Below are positions 7,895-16,052 of a stretch of 50,108 nt of DNA, one piece after another. This DNA comes from JAAFIP01 sp043778205. GTDB lineage: Bacteria > Pseudomonadota > Gammaproteobacteria > Burkholderiales > Burkholderiaceae_C. The DNA lies in assembly GCA_043778205.1 (NCBI GenBank), contig JAYWGO010000145.1, positions 1-50,108 on the forward strand. The letters are read 5' to 3'. Under the pieces are notes generated by a model. It had not been told where the DNA came from and searched no databases. It saw nothing but the letters and a program-made list of their open reading frames with translations. How positions within the stretch are numbered: position 1 is the stretch's first letter; each line of letters opens with the position of its first letter. Position numbers and translations under genes: made by a program.

Positions 7895-9028
7895 TTACTT
7901 CAAGTCGTCGGCAATTACTTTGACAATCCGCTTGGCATTGTCAGACCCGTCGGCACCGCCCGTGGCATTTTGCACAGCCACCATGGTAGATTCACCCTCT
8001 GCTTTCACCGCAATGCGGTATTTAAGCGGCGCTGCGTCAGATTTGCCACCAAACAACCTGCTTAAAAAGCCAGCTTCTTTTTTGTCCACAGGTTCTACGT
8101 AGCGCACAAAGTAAATGCCTTGGGCGCGGTCGCGGTCTTCTACGGTAAAGCCGGTGCGGTCCAGCGCCAAGCCTACGCGGCGCCAAGCGCGGTCAAAGCC
8201 CTCGTCAATTTGCACGGCAGGGTTGCCATTAACGGCAGTTACGCGGGAGGTTTGCTTGGGTACCGCAGCGGCCACCAAGGCTTTGGACTGCTCTTGCGTC
8301 ACGCCCAGTTTGACCATCAGGCGGCGCAAGAATTCGGCTTCCAGCTCAGGGTCTGGTGTGCGGGGTTCCCATACGGTGGACTCCACGCCACGGCCTGAGC
8401 CTTTGTCGCCCGTGAGCTTTTCTACCATGCCACGGTGGCTGACAAAAATTTCGGTAGTGCTGCCATTGCGCTCAATGCGGGTGCGAAACTTGTCGCGCTC
8501 TCCGGTGGAGTACAGGCTGTCCAGCACTTTGCCCAGCGTGTTGCGGATAAAGTCTTGCGGCAGCTTGGCGCGGTTTTCAGCCCAGTCGGTTTCTAAAATG
8601 CCCAGGTTTTGCTGGTCGAGGGTGAGCAAAAAGCCGCTTTCTTGCCAAAAATCCCGAATGGGGCTCCACAGCGTATCGGCAGAGCGGTTGACCACCAACC
8701 AGCGCTGGTTGCCCGCACGCTCAATGCGCACGTCGCCTATGCTGGTAGCGGCTACCGGTGTGCCCACGGGGTTGGTTTGGCCTGCAGAGTAGCTGTTGGC
8801 CGTCACAGGGGCGCCTGGCACTACGTAGCGCGTGTCGCGCGACAGGGCGGTCAAGTCGGGCGGTATTTCTAGCGACGGGCCGGTGCCCGAGCTTTTGTAG
8901 TCAATCTTGTCGCCTTGCAGTGTGGAGCAGCCGCTGGCCAGCAGCGCCGCAATAACCAAGGCAAAAGGGGCAGGGCGCACAGCCAACAAGGGGCGAAAAG
9001 AGCTAAATGAGCTGAATATGGTGGCCAA
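7895..9028 (-). CDS. bamC: Outer-membrane assembly lipoprotein BamC
   Basis: A BamC/NlpB family lipoprotein, part of the BAM complex that folds outer-membrane beta-barrels. The TTG start at 9028 is preceded by AGGA at good spacing and gives about 377 residues. Longer readings would run into dapA. The signal peptide ends in the lipobox LLASGC, followed by STLQGDKIDYKSS and the unstructured PPDLTALSRDTRYVVPG segment that contacts BamD in E. coli. Two helix-grip domains follow (about residues 105-225 and 265-375). The position right after dapA is the conserved arrangement in many proteobacteria. The gap to dapA is 44 bp, so they form an operon. Confidence 0.92.
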   Translation of the reverse strand: MATIFSSFSSFRPLLAVRPAPFALVIAALLASGCSTLQGDKIDYKSSGTGPSLEIPPDLTALSRDTRYVVPGAPVTANSYSAGQTNPVGTPVAATSIGDVRIERAGNQRWLVVNRSADTLWSPIRDFWQESGFLLTLDQQNLGILETDWAENRAKLPQDFIRNTLGKVLDSLYSTGERDKFRTRIERNGSTTEIFVSHRGMVEKLTGDKGSGRGVESTVWEPRTPDPELEAEFLRRLMVKLGVTQEQSKALVAAAVPKQTSRVTAVNGNPAVQIDEGFDRAWRRVGLALDRTGFTVEDRDRAQGIYFVRYVEPVDKKEAGFLSRLFGGKSDAAPLKYRIAVKAEGESTMVAVQNATGGADGSDNAKRIVKVIADDLK

Positions 9029-9072
9029 TGGAGATCCTAGGTTTTGTATCTTGAGCGGCAAACTAAAGCGGC

Positions 9073-9957
9073 TTACACCAAGCCAGATGCTTTTAGTGCA
9101 GCCAGCACGGTAGGTTCCAGCGATTGTGCCATGCTGGTCAGGGGCAGGCGCATAAGGCCGTTGCACAGGCCCATCTGCTGCATGGCCCATTTCACAGGAA
9201 TGGGGTTGGACTCGACAAACAGGCTTTTGTGCACTGGCAGCAAACGCCGCTGGATGGCCATGGCGGTTTTGGCATCACCTGCAATGGCCGCTGCGCACAG
9301 CTGGTGCATCAAGCGCGGGGCAATATTGGCAGTAACGCTGATATTGCCTTGGCCGCCGCACAGCATCAGCGCTACTGCCGTGCCGTCGTCACCCGAATAC
9401 ACCGCAAAGTCTTTTGGAGCGTCTTTGATAAGCCACTGCGCGCGTTCAATATTGCCAGTAGCTTCTTTGATGCCCACAATGCCTTTAATTTGGGCCAGGC
9501 GCAGCACCGTGTCGTGCGCCATATCGGCTACGCTGCGGCCAGGCACGTTGTACAGCACCACAGGCAGGTTGCCAGTGGCCTCGGCAATGGCTTTAAAGTG
9601 CTGGTACTGGCCTTCTTGCGTGGGCTTGTTGTAGTAGGGCACCACCTGCAGTTGGCAGTCGGCACCGGCTTTTTCGGCAAACTTGGCCAGGTTGATGGCT
9701 TCTTTGGTGGAGTTAGAGCCGCAACCGGCCATGATGGGCACGCGTTTGTTGGCATGCTCGACCGACACACGAATGATCTCGCAATGCTCTTCCACACTCA
9801 CAGTGGGTGATTCGCCGGTGGTGCCGACCACGCCAATGCAGTCGGTGCCCTCAACAATGTGCCAGTCAATCAGCTTGCGCAGGGTGGGGTAGTCGACGCT
9901 GCCGTCAGGAAGGAAGGGGGTGACGAGGGCAACAATGCTGCCAGTAATTTGGTTCAT
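9073..9957 (-). CDS. dapA: 4-hydroxy-tetrahydrodipicolinate synthase
   Basis: A 294-residue cytosolic enzyme that condenses pyruvate with aspartate semialdehyde in lysine and meso-diaminopimelate synthesis. Family marks are GTTGESPTVS near residue 45, YYNKPTQEGQYQHF, YNVPGRSVADM with the catalytic Tyr, and GIVGIKEATGN with the Schiff-base Lys. The length is standard. It is followed by bamC and preceded by a methyltransferase gene 27 bp upstream on the same strand, so all three may be one transcript. Confidence 0.97.
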   Translation of the reverse strand: MNQITGSIVALVTPFLPDGSVDYPTLRKLIDWHIVEGTDCIGVVGTTGESPTVSVEEHCEIIRVSVEHANKRVPIMAGCGSNSTKEAINLAKFAEKAGADCQLQVVPYYNKPTQEGQYQHFKAIAEATGNLPVVLYNVPGRSVADMAHDTVLRLAQIKGIVGIKEATGNIERAQWLIKDAPKDFAVYSGDDGTAVALMLCGGQGNISVTANIAPRLMHQLCAAAIAGDAKTAMAIQRRLLPVHKSLFVESNPIPVKWAMQQMGLCNGLMRLPLTSMAQSLEPTVLAALKASGLV

Positions 9958-9984
9958 ACAGAGATTTTAGCCCGACGCGGGCGG

Positions 9985-10617
9985 TTACAGCGGCTCTAGC
10001 AGGTAGCGTTGCGGTGCCATTGATGCTGAGTTTTCGGCTTTTTCATGCGCGGGGGGACTTAGCGTGCTGTTGGTGCCGCTTGCGGCCGCCTCACGCACTG
10101 CTGCAATGCGCTGCACATAGCGCGCAGGCTGCGCTAAAAATCCATCCTCGTAGGCCACTATGCGCAGCCCTGCGCAAGCGCGCAGCAGTTCACCCGGCTG
10201 CAGCAAAAAGTCAGGCCGAGAGGGCTTGCCCACTGCTGCGTGACCGTGGGCAAAGGTTTCATAAATTAAAACGCCACCGGGGGCCACAGACGCGACGATG
10301 GTGGGCAGCAGCGCGCGCCACAAATAGTTGGTTACCACTACACAGCCAAACTGTTGCACCTGGCCTGCACCGTCCGCCAAAGGCCACGGCCCGTTTTCAA
10401 TGTCGGCCATGATGGGCTGCGCCGTAGAAGGCAGCCTGGCTGCTGCGCTGTCCAGTGCCTCTTGTGCTCTGTCTATCAGGGTGACTGGGTGATTTTTTTC
10501 TGCAAAATAAACCGCATGGCGGCCCATGCCGCAGGCTACATCCAGCACGCTGGCACCTGGCGCTACCAAGTGCGCCCAGCGCGCTACCCAGGGAGAAACT
10601 GCTTCACTGCCGTGCAT
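9985..10617 (-). CDS. Class I SAM-dependent methyltransferase
   Basis: A 210-residue protein with the SAM-binding motif I VLDVACGMGRHAVYFAEKNH at about residues 24-43, an acidic end to the second strand (LIDRAQEAL), and a motif VVTNYLWRALLPTIVASVAP typical of small TehB-like methyltransferases. The substrate is unknown. It lies 27 bp upstream of dapA on the same strand. The C-terminal roughly 30 residues look variable and add no recognisable domain. Confidence 0.82.
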   Translation of the reverse strand: MHGSEAVSPWVARWAHLVAPGASVLDVACGMGRHAVYFAEKNHPVTLIDRAQEALDSAAARLPSTAQPIMADIENGPWPLADGAGQVQQFGCVVVTNYLWRALLPTIVASVAPGGVLIYETFAHGHAAVGKPSRPDFLLQPGELLRACAGLRIVAYEDGFLAQPARYVQRIAAVREAAASGTNSTLSPPAHEKAENSASMAPQRYLLEPL

Positions 10618-10696
10618 AGGTGGGTGCCTTTTGCTGCGCTTTGGGTTGCATAGTTTTGCCTGCTTTACTTGAATTAGGCTTTACCTTGGCCAAGGC

Positions 10697-11512
10697 TCAG
10701 GCCTTGGGTTTTACATCGTCTTTGAGCGCTGCCAGGGCCATTTTTTCTACCGTGCCTGGCAAAATCAGCTTTAAAAACCGCCCTAGCTTGCCTTTGCCGG
10801 TCATCACCACCTCGCGCTCGCGCCGCTGCATGCCCTGGATAATCAAACGCGCACAAGCTTCCACACTCATGGCCTTGTCTTCTTTGAGCCCGCTGCTGCC
10901 AGCGGCTACGCCCGCCGCGTTCAGGCCATGGTGGCGAATTTGGGTAGACACCACGCCAGGGTAGGCCGTGGTTACGCTCACACCAGCGCCTTTGAGCTCA
11001 GCGCGCAAGGCCTCAAAAAAGCCCGTCATGGCGAACTTGCTGGCACTGTAGGCAGTGCGGCCGGGCACACCAATAAGGCCAGCCAAAGACGATACCGCCA
11101 CAATACAGCCTTGGCTGGTTTTAAGGTGCGGTAGCGCAGCATGGGTGCACCACACACTGCCCCACAGGTTGGTGCGCATCACGTCTTCGTACCAGCCAAG
11201 GTCGTCAGCTTTCACGTCTTCAAACAGCGCCTGGGCCGAGATGCCTGCATTGTTAATCAGCGCGTCAACACGGCCAAATTTGGCTATGGTCTGGGCGATC
11301 AGCGCGCGGCAGTCTGCCTGCACGCCCACGTCAGTTTTAACCACCAAGGTCTGTGCGCCCAGTGCACGGCACTGCGCAGCCACTTGGGTGAGCAAGTTTG
11401 CATTGCGCGCGGCTAAAACCAATCCTACTTCAGCTTTACCGCTAGCCGCCCATTGGCGTGCAAGCTCGGCACCAATGCCATCAGATGACCCTGTAATTAC
11501 TATTATTTTCAT
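10697..11512 (-). CDS. Short-chain dehydrogenase whose start lies in a repeat copy
   Basis: A 271-residue SDR of the membrane-associated or DHRS7-like kind. It has TGSSDGIGAELARQW at residues 7-21, NNAGISAQALFEDV, the catalytic Ser in VSSLAGLIGVPGR and YSASKFAMTGFFEALRAEL. The C-terminal region RFLKLILPGTVEKMALAAL is hydrophobic and could anchor it to a membrane. The ATG and the first codons (MKIIVIT) fall inside the AT-rich end of repeat copy 4. The N-terminal beta strand is therefore partly repeat-encoded, yet it still matches the SDR consensus. The gene follows a small membrane-protein gene by 43 bp on the same strand. Substrate unknown. Confidence 0.85.
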   Translation of the reverse strand: MKIIVITGSSDGIGAELARQWAASGKAEVGLVLAARNANLLTQVAAQCRALGAQTLVVKTDVGVQADCRALIAQTIAKFGRVDALINNAGISAQALFEDVKADDLGWYEDVMRTNLWGSVWCTHAALPHLKTSQGCIVAVSSLAGLIGVPGRTAYSASKFAMTGFFEALRAELKGAGVSVTTAYPGVVSTQIRHHGLNAAGVAAGSSGLKEDKAMSVEACARLIIQGMQRREREVVMTGKGKLGRFLKLILPGTVEKMALAALKDDVKPKA

Positions 11513-11555
11513 AGCTGTCCGATTAACATTTCCTTGGTTAATAGGGCTAAAAGCC
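11498..11555 (-). repeat. Dispersed repeat, copy 4, fused to gene ends
   Basis: A diverged minus-orientation copy. The plus strand reads TACTATTATTTTCATAGCTG, then CATTTCCTTGG, then TAATAGGGCTAAAAGCC. One end contains the ATG and first codons of the SDR gene (start 11512). The other end abuts the stop codon of the 41-residue ORF at 11556, so the copy fills the whole gap between two genes. Confidence 0.75.
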
Positions 11556-11681
11556 TTAAAAACACGACCAAATTTGGTCTGCTAAAGTAACTAAGAAATC
11601 AGGCCGCGTGTACAGCATAAACACACCTGCACAGGCCGCAACAGCTGCAGCATAGGCCAAGGTTTTGCGCAGTGGTGACAT
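11556..11681 (-). CDS. Small single-pass membrane protein, 41 residues
   Basis: A short reading frame starting MSPLRKTLAYAAAVAACAGV, then FMLYTRPDFLV and ending TLADQIWSCF. It shows a positively charged N-terminus, one hydrophobic span (about residues 8-25) and a conserved-looking tail LADQIWSCF. The last features resemble small Burkholderiales proteins seen near transporters and dehydrogenases; that comparison is from memory. It sits between the MFS gene (55 bp upstream) and the SDR gene, all on the minus strand, and likely belongs to that transcript. No function can be assigned. Confidence 0.55.
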   Translation of the reverse strand: MSPLRKTLAYAAAVAACAGVFMLYTRPDFLVTLADQIWSCF

Positions 11682-11701
11682 GGTTTTAGGCGGGCTTGAG
11701 C

Positions 11702-11750
11702 GTTAAGCGGGCTTTAGTGTTAAGCGGGCGACAGCGTTAAGCAGACTTTA
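11702..11750. repeat. Short imperfect direct repeats
   Basis: GTTAAGCGG or GTTAAGCAG occurs three times with 16-17-bp spacing, twice followed by GCTTTAG or ACTTTAG. The repeats run from the gap after the MFS stop into its last codons. They are probably slippage products at the 3' end of the transporter gene. Confidence 0.4.
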
Positions 11751-12960
11751 GCGTGCCCGGTGCGCTGCGCACAATCGCGGCCTCACGGATGGGCAAGTTC
11801 ACCAGCCCTGCAAACACCCCCAATGCTATAGCGATGCCCCACACCACGTCGTAACTGCCAGTTGTGTCGTACAAATAACCACCCAGCCAAGCGCCCAGAA
11901 AACTGCCAATTTGGTGGCTAAAAAATACAAAACCGCCCAGCATAGACATATGCTGGATGCCAAAAATTTGCGCCACCACCGCATTGGTAGGCGGCACGGT
12001 GGACAGCCACAGCAGGCCCATCAGGCTGGCAAAAATATACACGCTGACGGGGCTGAGCGGAGCGGCTAAAAACACCGCAATAACCACTGCGCGGGCCAGG
12101 TAAATGAAGGACAAAATATTCTTTTTGGGCAAGCGCTGACCCAGCGAACCTGCAATGTAGGTGCCAAACACATTGAACAGCCCAATCAGCGCCAGCGCGT
12201 AGCTGGCCACCTGGGGCGACAGGCCCTTGTCTTTGAGGTAGCTGGGCATGTGCACGCCGATAAACACGACCTGAAACCCGCAGACAAAATAGCCCGCCAT
12301 CAGCAGCTGAAAGCTGGGGTACTTAAAGGCTTCGGTTAAAGCCTGCCAAATGCTTTGTTCACGCTGCGGCTTGGCTGCACCTGCAGCAAAACCCGGTTCA
12401 CGCAAGAACACAGACAAGGGCATGATCAGCATGGCCGTGCCCGCCAAAATCAGCAGCGCCTCTTTCCAGCCAAAGGCGCTGATTAAAAAGCCCTCTGTGG
12501 GCACCATGAGAAACTGCCCAAACGAGCCTGCCGCTGCGGCCACACCCATGGCCCACGAACGCTTGGCAGGGTCTACTTGGCGGCCAATCACGCCGTAAAT
12601 AATGGCGTACGTGGTGCCCGCCTGCGCTGCGCCAATCAGCACCCCTGCGGTCAACGTAAACGCCAGCAAGCTGGTAGACAGCGCCATGCCCACCAAGCCC
12701 AGCGCGTAGCACAGCGCGCCCACCAGAATTACTTTAAACGCACCAAATTTATCGGCCACCATGCCGGCAAAAATACCAAAAATACCCCAAGCAATGTTTT
12801 GTATGCCGATAGCCAAGGCATAGTTTTGCCGTGTCCAGCCATGTTCTTGGGTAATAGGCTGCAGCCACAGGCCAAATCCGTGGCGAATACCCATCGACAG
12901 GGTAACGATGAGCGCGCCGCACAGCAGCACCTGTTGCATGGAGAGTTTTTTGTCTTGCAT
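11737..12960 (-). CDS. MFS transporter, monocarboxylate/oxalate-type
   Basis: A 407-residue inner-membrane permease with about 12 hydrophobic segments. The N-terminus (LSMGIRHGFGLWLQPITQEH, then GWTRQNYALAIGIQNIAWG) is typical of the monocarboxylate-porter or oxalate/formate branch of MFS. The loop motif is GMVADKFGAFKVIL. The LysR gene lies upstream on the same strand (89 bp gap). It may control this transporter as well as the divergent GST operon; both are inferences. A remnant of a homologous MFS gene (about 76% identity by eye) occurs at 15841-15911. Substrate probably a small organic acid, not proven. Confidence 0.88.
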   Translation of the reverse strand: MQDKKLSMQQVLLCGALIVTLSMGIRHGFGLWLQPITQEHGWTRQNYALAIGIQNIAWGIFGIFAGMVADKFGAFKVILVGALCYALGLVGMALSTSLLAFTLTAGVLIGAAQAGTTYAIIYGVIGRQVDPAKRSWAMGVAAAAGSFGQFLMVPTEGFLISAFGWKEALLILAGTAMLIMPLSVFLREPGFAAGAAKPQREQSIWQALTEAFKYPSFQLLMAGYFVCGFQVVFIGVHMPSYLKDKGLSPQVASYALALIGLFNVFGTYIAGSLGQRLPKKNILSFIYLARAVVIAVFLAAPLSPVSVYIFASLMGLLWLSTVPPTNAVVAQIFGIQHMSMLGGFVFFSHQIGSFLGAWLGGYLYDTTGSYDVVWGIAIALGVFAGLVNLPIREAAIVRSAPGTLKSA

Positions 12961-13049
12961 GGGTTGATGTTAACGAGTTTGTACACTGCGGTCAGTCACA
13001 GGGGCGCTAGGTCAGTTAATTACCTTAAGCATGGCCCACAAAACTGCCA

Positions 13050-13949
13050 CTAGTTCACAGCCAAGCGCTGACGCAGGTACGTGATAAGCGCTTGGCTGCG
13101 CGCCAGCTGGGCGCGGTCTGGCGACTGCGTGGCGGCTATCCATGTGCCAAAGCGCGTATCGGGTATCCAGTCAGCCAGCACCGGTAGCAGGCGGCCAGCG
13201 ACCAAGCCCGCGTCCACCGAATAACGCGGCAACAGGGCTATGCCTAAGCCTGCCAACGCGGCCTGGGATGCGACCTCGGTGTCGTTAACGCGCAGTCTAC
13301 CGTGCACTGTCAAATCGACTTTCTCAGTGCCATTAAACAAGTGCCACTTATCGTCACTGGGTTCACGCCAGTAGGCAATGCACTCGTGCCGGCTTAGCTC
13401 GCTAGGGTGCGCGGGTTGGCCTTGTCTGGCTAGGTATTTTGGCGATGCGCACATCACAAAATTTACACGCGCCACGGGCAGGCTGACCAGATCGTGCGCC
13501 GCTGCAGTGGCCCAGCGCAGGCACAGATCAAACTTTTCTTGCGCTACATCAACCAAGCGATCCGACAGCTGCAGCTCCAGCTCAACCCCGGGATGGAGCA
13601 ATAAAAACTCAGGCAGTTGTGCCGACAACACCCGTTGCCCCCATGACACGGGTGCGCTGATGCGAATCAAGCCCATCAACTCACTGCGTAGATTTTTAAG
13701 CCGCTCTTCAGCCGCTGCAGCGTCTAGCAAGGCTCTGCGCGCATAGTCTAGGTACACCTCACCTGCGGGGGTAAGCGCAATGTGACGGGTACTGCGGCTA
13801 AACAATGTGGCCCGAACGGCATCTTCTAGCTGCGCAACCCGTTTGGACACCAGGCTTTTGCTGACATGCAATTGGTCAGCAGCGCGGCTTACGCTCAGGT
13901 GCGAGGCCACCTGTACAAATGCTTCCAACATATCCGTATTCAAAGCCAT
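13050..13949 (-). CDS. LysR family transcriptional regulator
   Basis: A 299-residue LTTR. The N-terminal winged helix-turn-helix spans residues 4-62 (LEAFVQVASHLSVSRAADQL, then HVSKSLVSKRVAQLE). The following effector domain has the periplasmic-binding-like LIRISAPVSWGQRVLSAQLP and ALAGLGIALLPRY signatures of the CrgA/AaeR-like branch. It is divergent from the GST/CmcJ-like operon at 14132. A 21-bp palindrome at 13995-14015 sits between them and is its likely binding site. Divergent organisation is the classic sign that it controls that operon. Confidence 0.93.
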   Translation of the reverse strand: MALNTDMLEAFVQVASHLSVSRAADQLHVSKSLVSKRVAQLEDAVRATLFSRSTRHIALTPAGEVYLDYARRALLDAAAAEERLKNLRSELMGLIRISAPVSWGQRVLSAQLPEFLLLHPGVELELQLSDRLVDVAQEKFDLCLRWATAAAHDLVSLPVARVNFVMCASPKYLARQGQPAHPSELSRHECIAYWREPSDDKWHLFNGTEKVDLTVHGRLRVNDTEVASQAALAGLGIALLPRYSVDAGLVAGRLLPVLADWIPDTRFGTWIAATQSPDRAQLARSQALITYLRQRLAVN

Positions 13950-13994
13950 AAGCTGGGTCTTATTGGATTGTAAAAATAAGGGTTAACACGAAGA

Positions 13995-14015
13995 TTGTTT
14001 CCAAATTGGGGACAA
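13995..14015. promoter_or_regulatory. Palindromic LysR-type operator candidate
   Basis: A 21-bp interrupted palindrome with arms TTGT/ACAA and an inner CCAA/TTGG. It lies 45 bp from the LysR start and 116 bp from the GST start. The symmetric form TTGT-NN-CCAA-N-TTGG-NN-ACAA fits a dimeric LTTR recognition site. No footprint evidence is available. Confidence 0.5.
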
Positions 14016-14131
14016 ACAGTTCACATTTGAGCTGATGCTTTCGTGGGTGTCAAGTTCTACACTGACGGCGAGTTAATAACAAATTAATTCCCTTTATCGC
14101 TTTAAAAACAAAACCACCTTTGGAGACAACT

Positions 14132-14776
14132 ATGAAGATTTATGCAGACCCTATCACTATCAATTGCCGTAAAGTCATGGCAGGCTTGGCACTGATGAAC
14201 GTGCCTTATGAGCTGGTCTATGTAGATTATTTCAAAGGTCAGCAAAAGGAAGATTGGTACACCAGCGTGAACCCGAATGCATCCATTCCTGCTTTGGTGG
14301 ACGGTGATTTAGTGCTGTGGGAGTCCAACGCTATCTTGGCTTACGCAGCTGACAAGCACGGTAGTGAAGCGTTTTATCCAAGGTCTAACAGCAAGCGGGC
14401 TGACGTGAACCGCTGGCTGTTTTGGGAATCATCGGCTTGGTTTCCCAGCTGCTATTTGTATTTGGTTGAAAACTGTATTAAGCCGCTTTTAGGCGCTGAA
14501 ACTGACCAAGCCGCAGTTACTGCGCAAAATGATCAGTTCCATAAGCTTGCAGGTATTTTGGATGCACGCTTGGCCAAATCCAAATGGCTGTGCGGCGACA
14601 CCCCTACCATTGCCGACATCGTGATTGCTGCGCCCATGCACCTGCATGGATGGCAAAAACTACCGCTGGCTGAGCACGCCCCACTGCGCCGTTGGATGAC
14701 AGAAGGAGTCGAGCAGCTGCCTAGCTGGCAAAACAGTTACGTTGGCGAAGGTTTTGCACTTAAAAAGGCCGCATGA
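14132..14776 (+). CDS. Glutathione S-transferase family protein
   Basis: A 214-residue GST. The ATG at 14132 is preceded by GGAG at 6 bases, so I prefer it over the TTG at 14120. The N-terminal thioredoxin-like domain reads MKIYADPITINCRKVMAGLA and contains the glutathione-site VNPNASIPALVDGD and WESNAILAYAA. The helical C-terminal domain has the N-capping/hydrophobic staple region TIADIVIAAPMHL. It overlaps the next gene by 4 bp (ATGA), so they are translationally coupled. Substrate likely an electrophile or an intermediate handled with the CmcJ-like partner. Confidence 0.9.
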   Translation: MKIYADPITINCRKVMAGLALMNVPYELVYVDYFKGQQKEDWYTSVNPNASIPALVDGDLVLWESNAILAYAADKHGSEAFYPRSNSKRADVNRWLFWESSAWFPSCYLYLVENCIKPLLGAETDQAAVTAQNDQFHKLAGILDARLAKSKWLCGDTPTIADIVIAAPMHLHGWQKLPLAEHAPLRRWMTEGVEQLPSWQNSYVGEGFALKKAA

Positions 14777-15681
14777 TGATGGCAATGCGCCCTGTTGAAA
14801 CCGATGTATCTCAAGCCGATAGCCATCTGCCGTTGCGCCAGGTGGCGTTGTCGCACGGCATAATCCATTACACCGAAGATAACGGGATCAAGCCCGATTA
14901 CTATTTTTATGAGCCTGAGCCCAACACCCAGCTCAATCCACCGGGCACAGACCACCGCAGCATGACGATTCGCAACGGCTGGCCACAGGTGAGTCGGTTT
15001 TCACTCGACCAGCAAGGCTTTGAGTTGCACCCGTTTTTGACCGACGAGCAGCTCTTGCACACCCAGCCTTTTACGGCGTTTGATGACGATGGCCAGCTTA
15101 AAAAAGTTTTTGACGAGCAAGTGCAAAACTTTGTGAAACGCCACACCGGTGCCTCACGGGTGGTGGTGTTTGACCGCACCGTGCGCAAACGCATGCTCGC
15201 TGATTTGAAGGTGCAAACCACCACCTATCGCCCAGCGGTGATGCTGGCACACAGCGACTACACCCCTAAATCAGGGCCACAGCGGGTGCGGGATGTGGTG
15301 CCCGACGAGGCTGATAAGTTGTTGTCTGGTAGAGTGGCATTTTTTAATGTGTGGAAGCCACTTTACCAACGGGTGGACGAGCTGCCGCTGGCCATGTGCG
15401 ACGCACGCACGCAGGCCGATGGTGACCTGTTGCTGATGGATTTGAAATACCGCGAGCGCACAGGCGAGATCTATGTACTGCGCCATAACCCCGCCCATGA
15501 TTGGTACTATTTTCCGCAAATGCTGCCTAACGACGCGCTGCTGCTGAAAACCTACGACTCTGAAACCGACGGCCGCGCACGCTTTATGGGCCACACAGCC
15601 TTTGAAGACCCACTCACACCGCCAGAAGCACCCAAGCGCGAAAGCATTGAGGTGCGCACCATGGCGTTTTTCAGTGGTTAA
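14773..15681 (+). CDS. CmcJ/NvfI-like oxidoreductase
   Basis: A 302-residue protein of the CmcJ/NvfI/AsaB-like family, better known from fungal and actinobacterial secondary metabolism. Family marks are VVVFDRTVRKR near residue 135, AHSDYTPKSGPQRV, NVWKPL, DLLLMDLKYRERTGEIYVL and the C-terminal LLLKTYDSETDGRARFMGHT. Some members are Fe(II)/2OG-like or NAD-dependent oxidoreductases; the reaction is not established here. It is coupled to the GST gene by an ATGA overlap and divergent from a LysR gene. A weak hairpin (GACCGG-CCAAT-CCGGTC, 15704-15720) follows the stop. Confidence 0.85.
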   Translation: MMMAMRPVETDVSQADSHLPLRQVALSHGIIHYTEDNGIKPDYYFYEPEPNTQLNPPGTDHRSMTIRNGWPQVSRFSLDQQGFELHPFLTDEQLLHTQPFTAFDDDGQLKKVFDEQVQNFVKRHTGASRVVVFDRTVRKRMLADLKVQTTTYRPAVMLAHSDYTPKSGPQRVRDVVPDEADKLLSGRVAFFNVWKPLYQRVDELPLAMCDARTQADGDLLLMDLKYRERTGEIYVLRHNPAHDWYYFPQMLPNDALLLKTYDSETDGRARFMGHTAFEDPLTPPEAPKRESIEVRTMAFFSG

Positions 15682-15734
15682 TGGTAACGCTGAGCACTAA
15701 AAAGACCGGCCAATCCGGTCGGTAAAGTAGCAAC

Positions 15735-15831
15735 CCCAAAGCGCGACAATAAGGGCTAAACATAAAGAGGCGCTATACACAGCGTATGAATCAATTTTCT
15801 TCCATGTGTCTGGCCGAGTCGATACTGCGCT
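15735..15831 (+). pseudogene. Remnant of the 5' end of an rhlE-like helicase gene
   Basis: The bases at 15786-15831 read MNQFSSMCLAESILR, against MSDQFSSLGLAEPILR at the start of the intact helicase gene (26915). Nucleotide identity is high, apart from one 3-base gap. Even the leader is shared: CGACAATAAGGG at 15744-15755 matches CGACAATACGGG at 26900-26911. About 30 unrelated bases are inserted before the ATG. The rest of the helicase gene is absent, so this is a broken duplicate fragment. Confidence 0.75.
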
Positions 15832-15840
15832 TAACACATA

Positions 15841-15911
15841 GCGCCGATCACAATGACTTTAAAAGCCCTCAACTTGTCGGCCACCATGCCTGAAAAAATA
15901 CCAAAGATACC
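15841..15911 (-). pseudogene. Remnant of an MFS transporter gene
   Basis: Read on the minus strand, this piece encodes GIFGIFSGMVADKLRAFKVI. It aligns with GIFGIFAGMVADKFGAFKVI of the intact MFS gene at 11737-12960 (bases 12716-12786). Identity is roughly three quarters over 71 bases. No start or stop context is preserved, so only an internal fragment survives. It lies back to back with the helicase remnant. Confidence 0.7.
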
Positions 15912-16052
15912 GCATGTGTGGTTGCGGGGATACAGCCGACTTTCGTCCTGTGCTGTGTATTGGAATGCTTGCGGCTAACGCGGTGGGTTGCCGACCTGGT
16001 CCAGTACAAAACACAAGCCTAGTAGCATGGTGGTGCATCGTGCCGTGCCTAA
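15912..16052. other. Non-coding tail of the gene-fragment region
   Basis: No open frame of note or recognisable family was seen between the MFS remnant and the stop of the DUF1501 gene. Together with the two fragments it forms a gap of 371 bp without an intact gene (15682-16052), which looks like a decayed insertion or deletion scar. Confidence 0.4.

Noticed and set aside
15704..15720. Hairpin after the CmcJ-like gene as a terminator
   Set aside because: The 6-bp stem has no T run, so it is recorded only as a weak hairpin.
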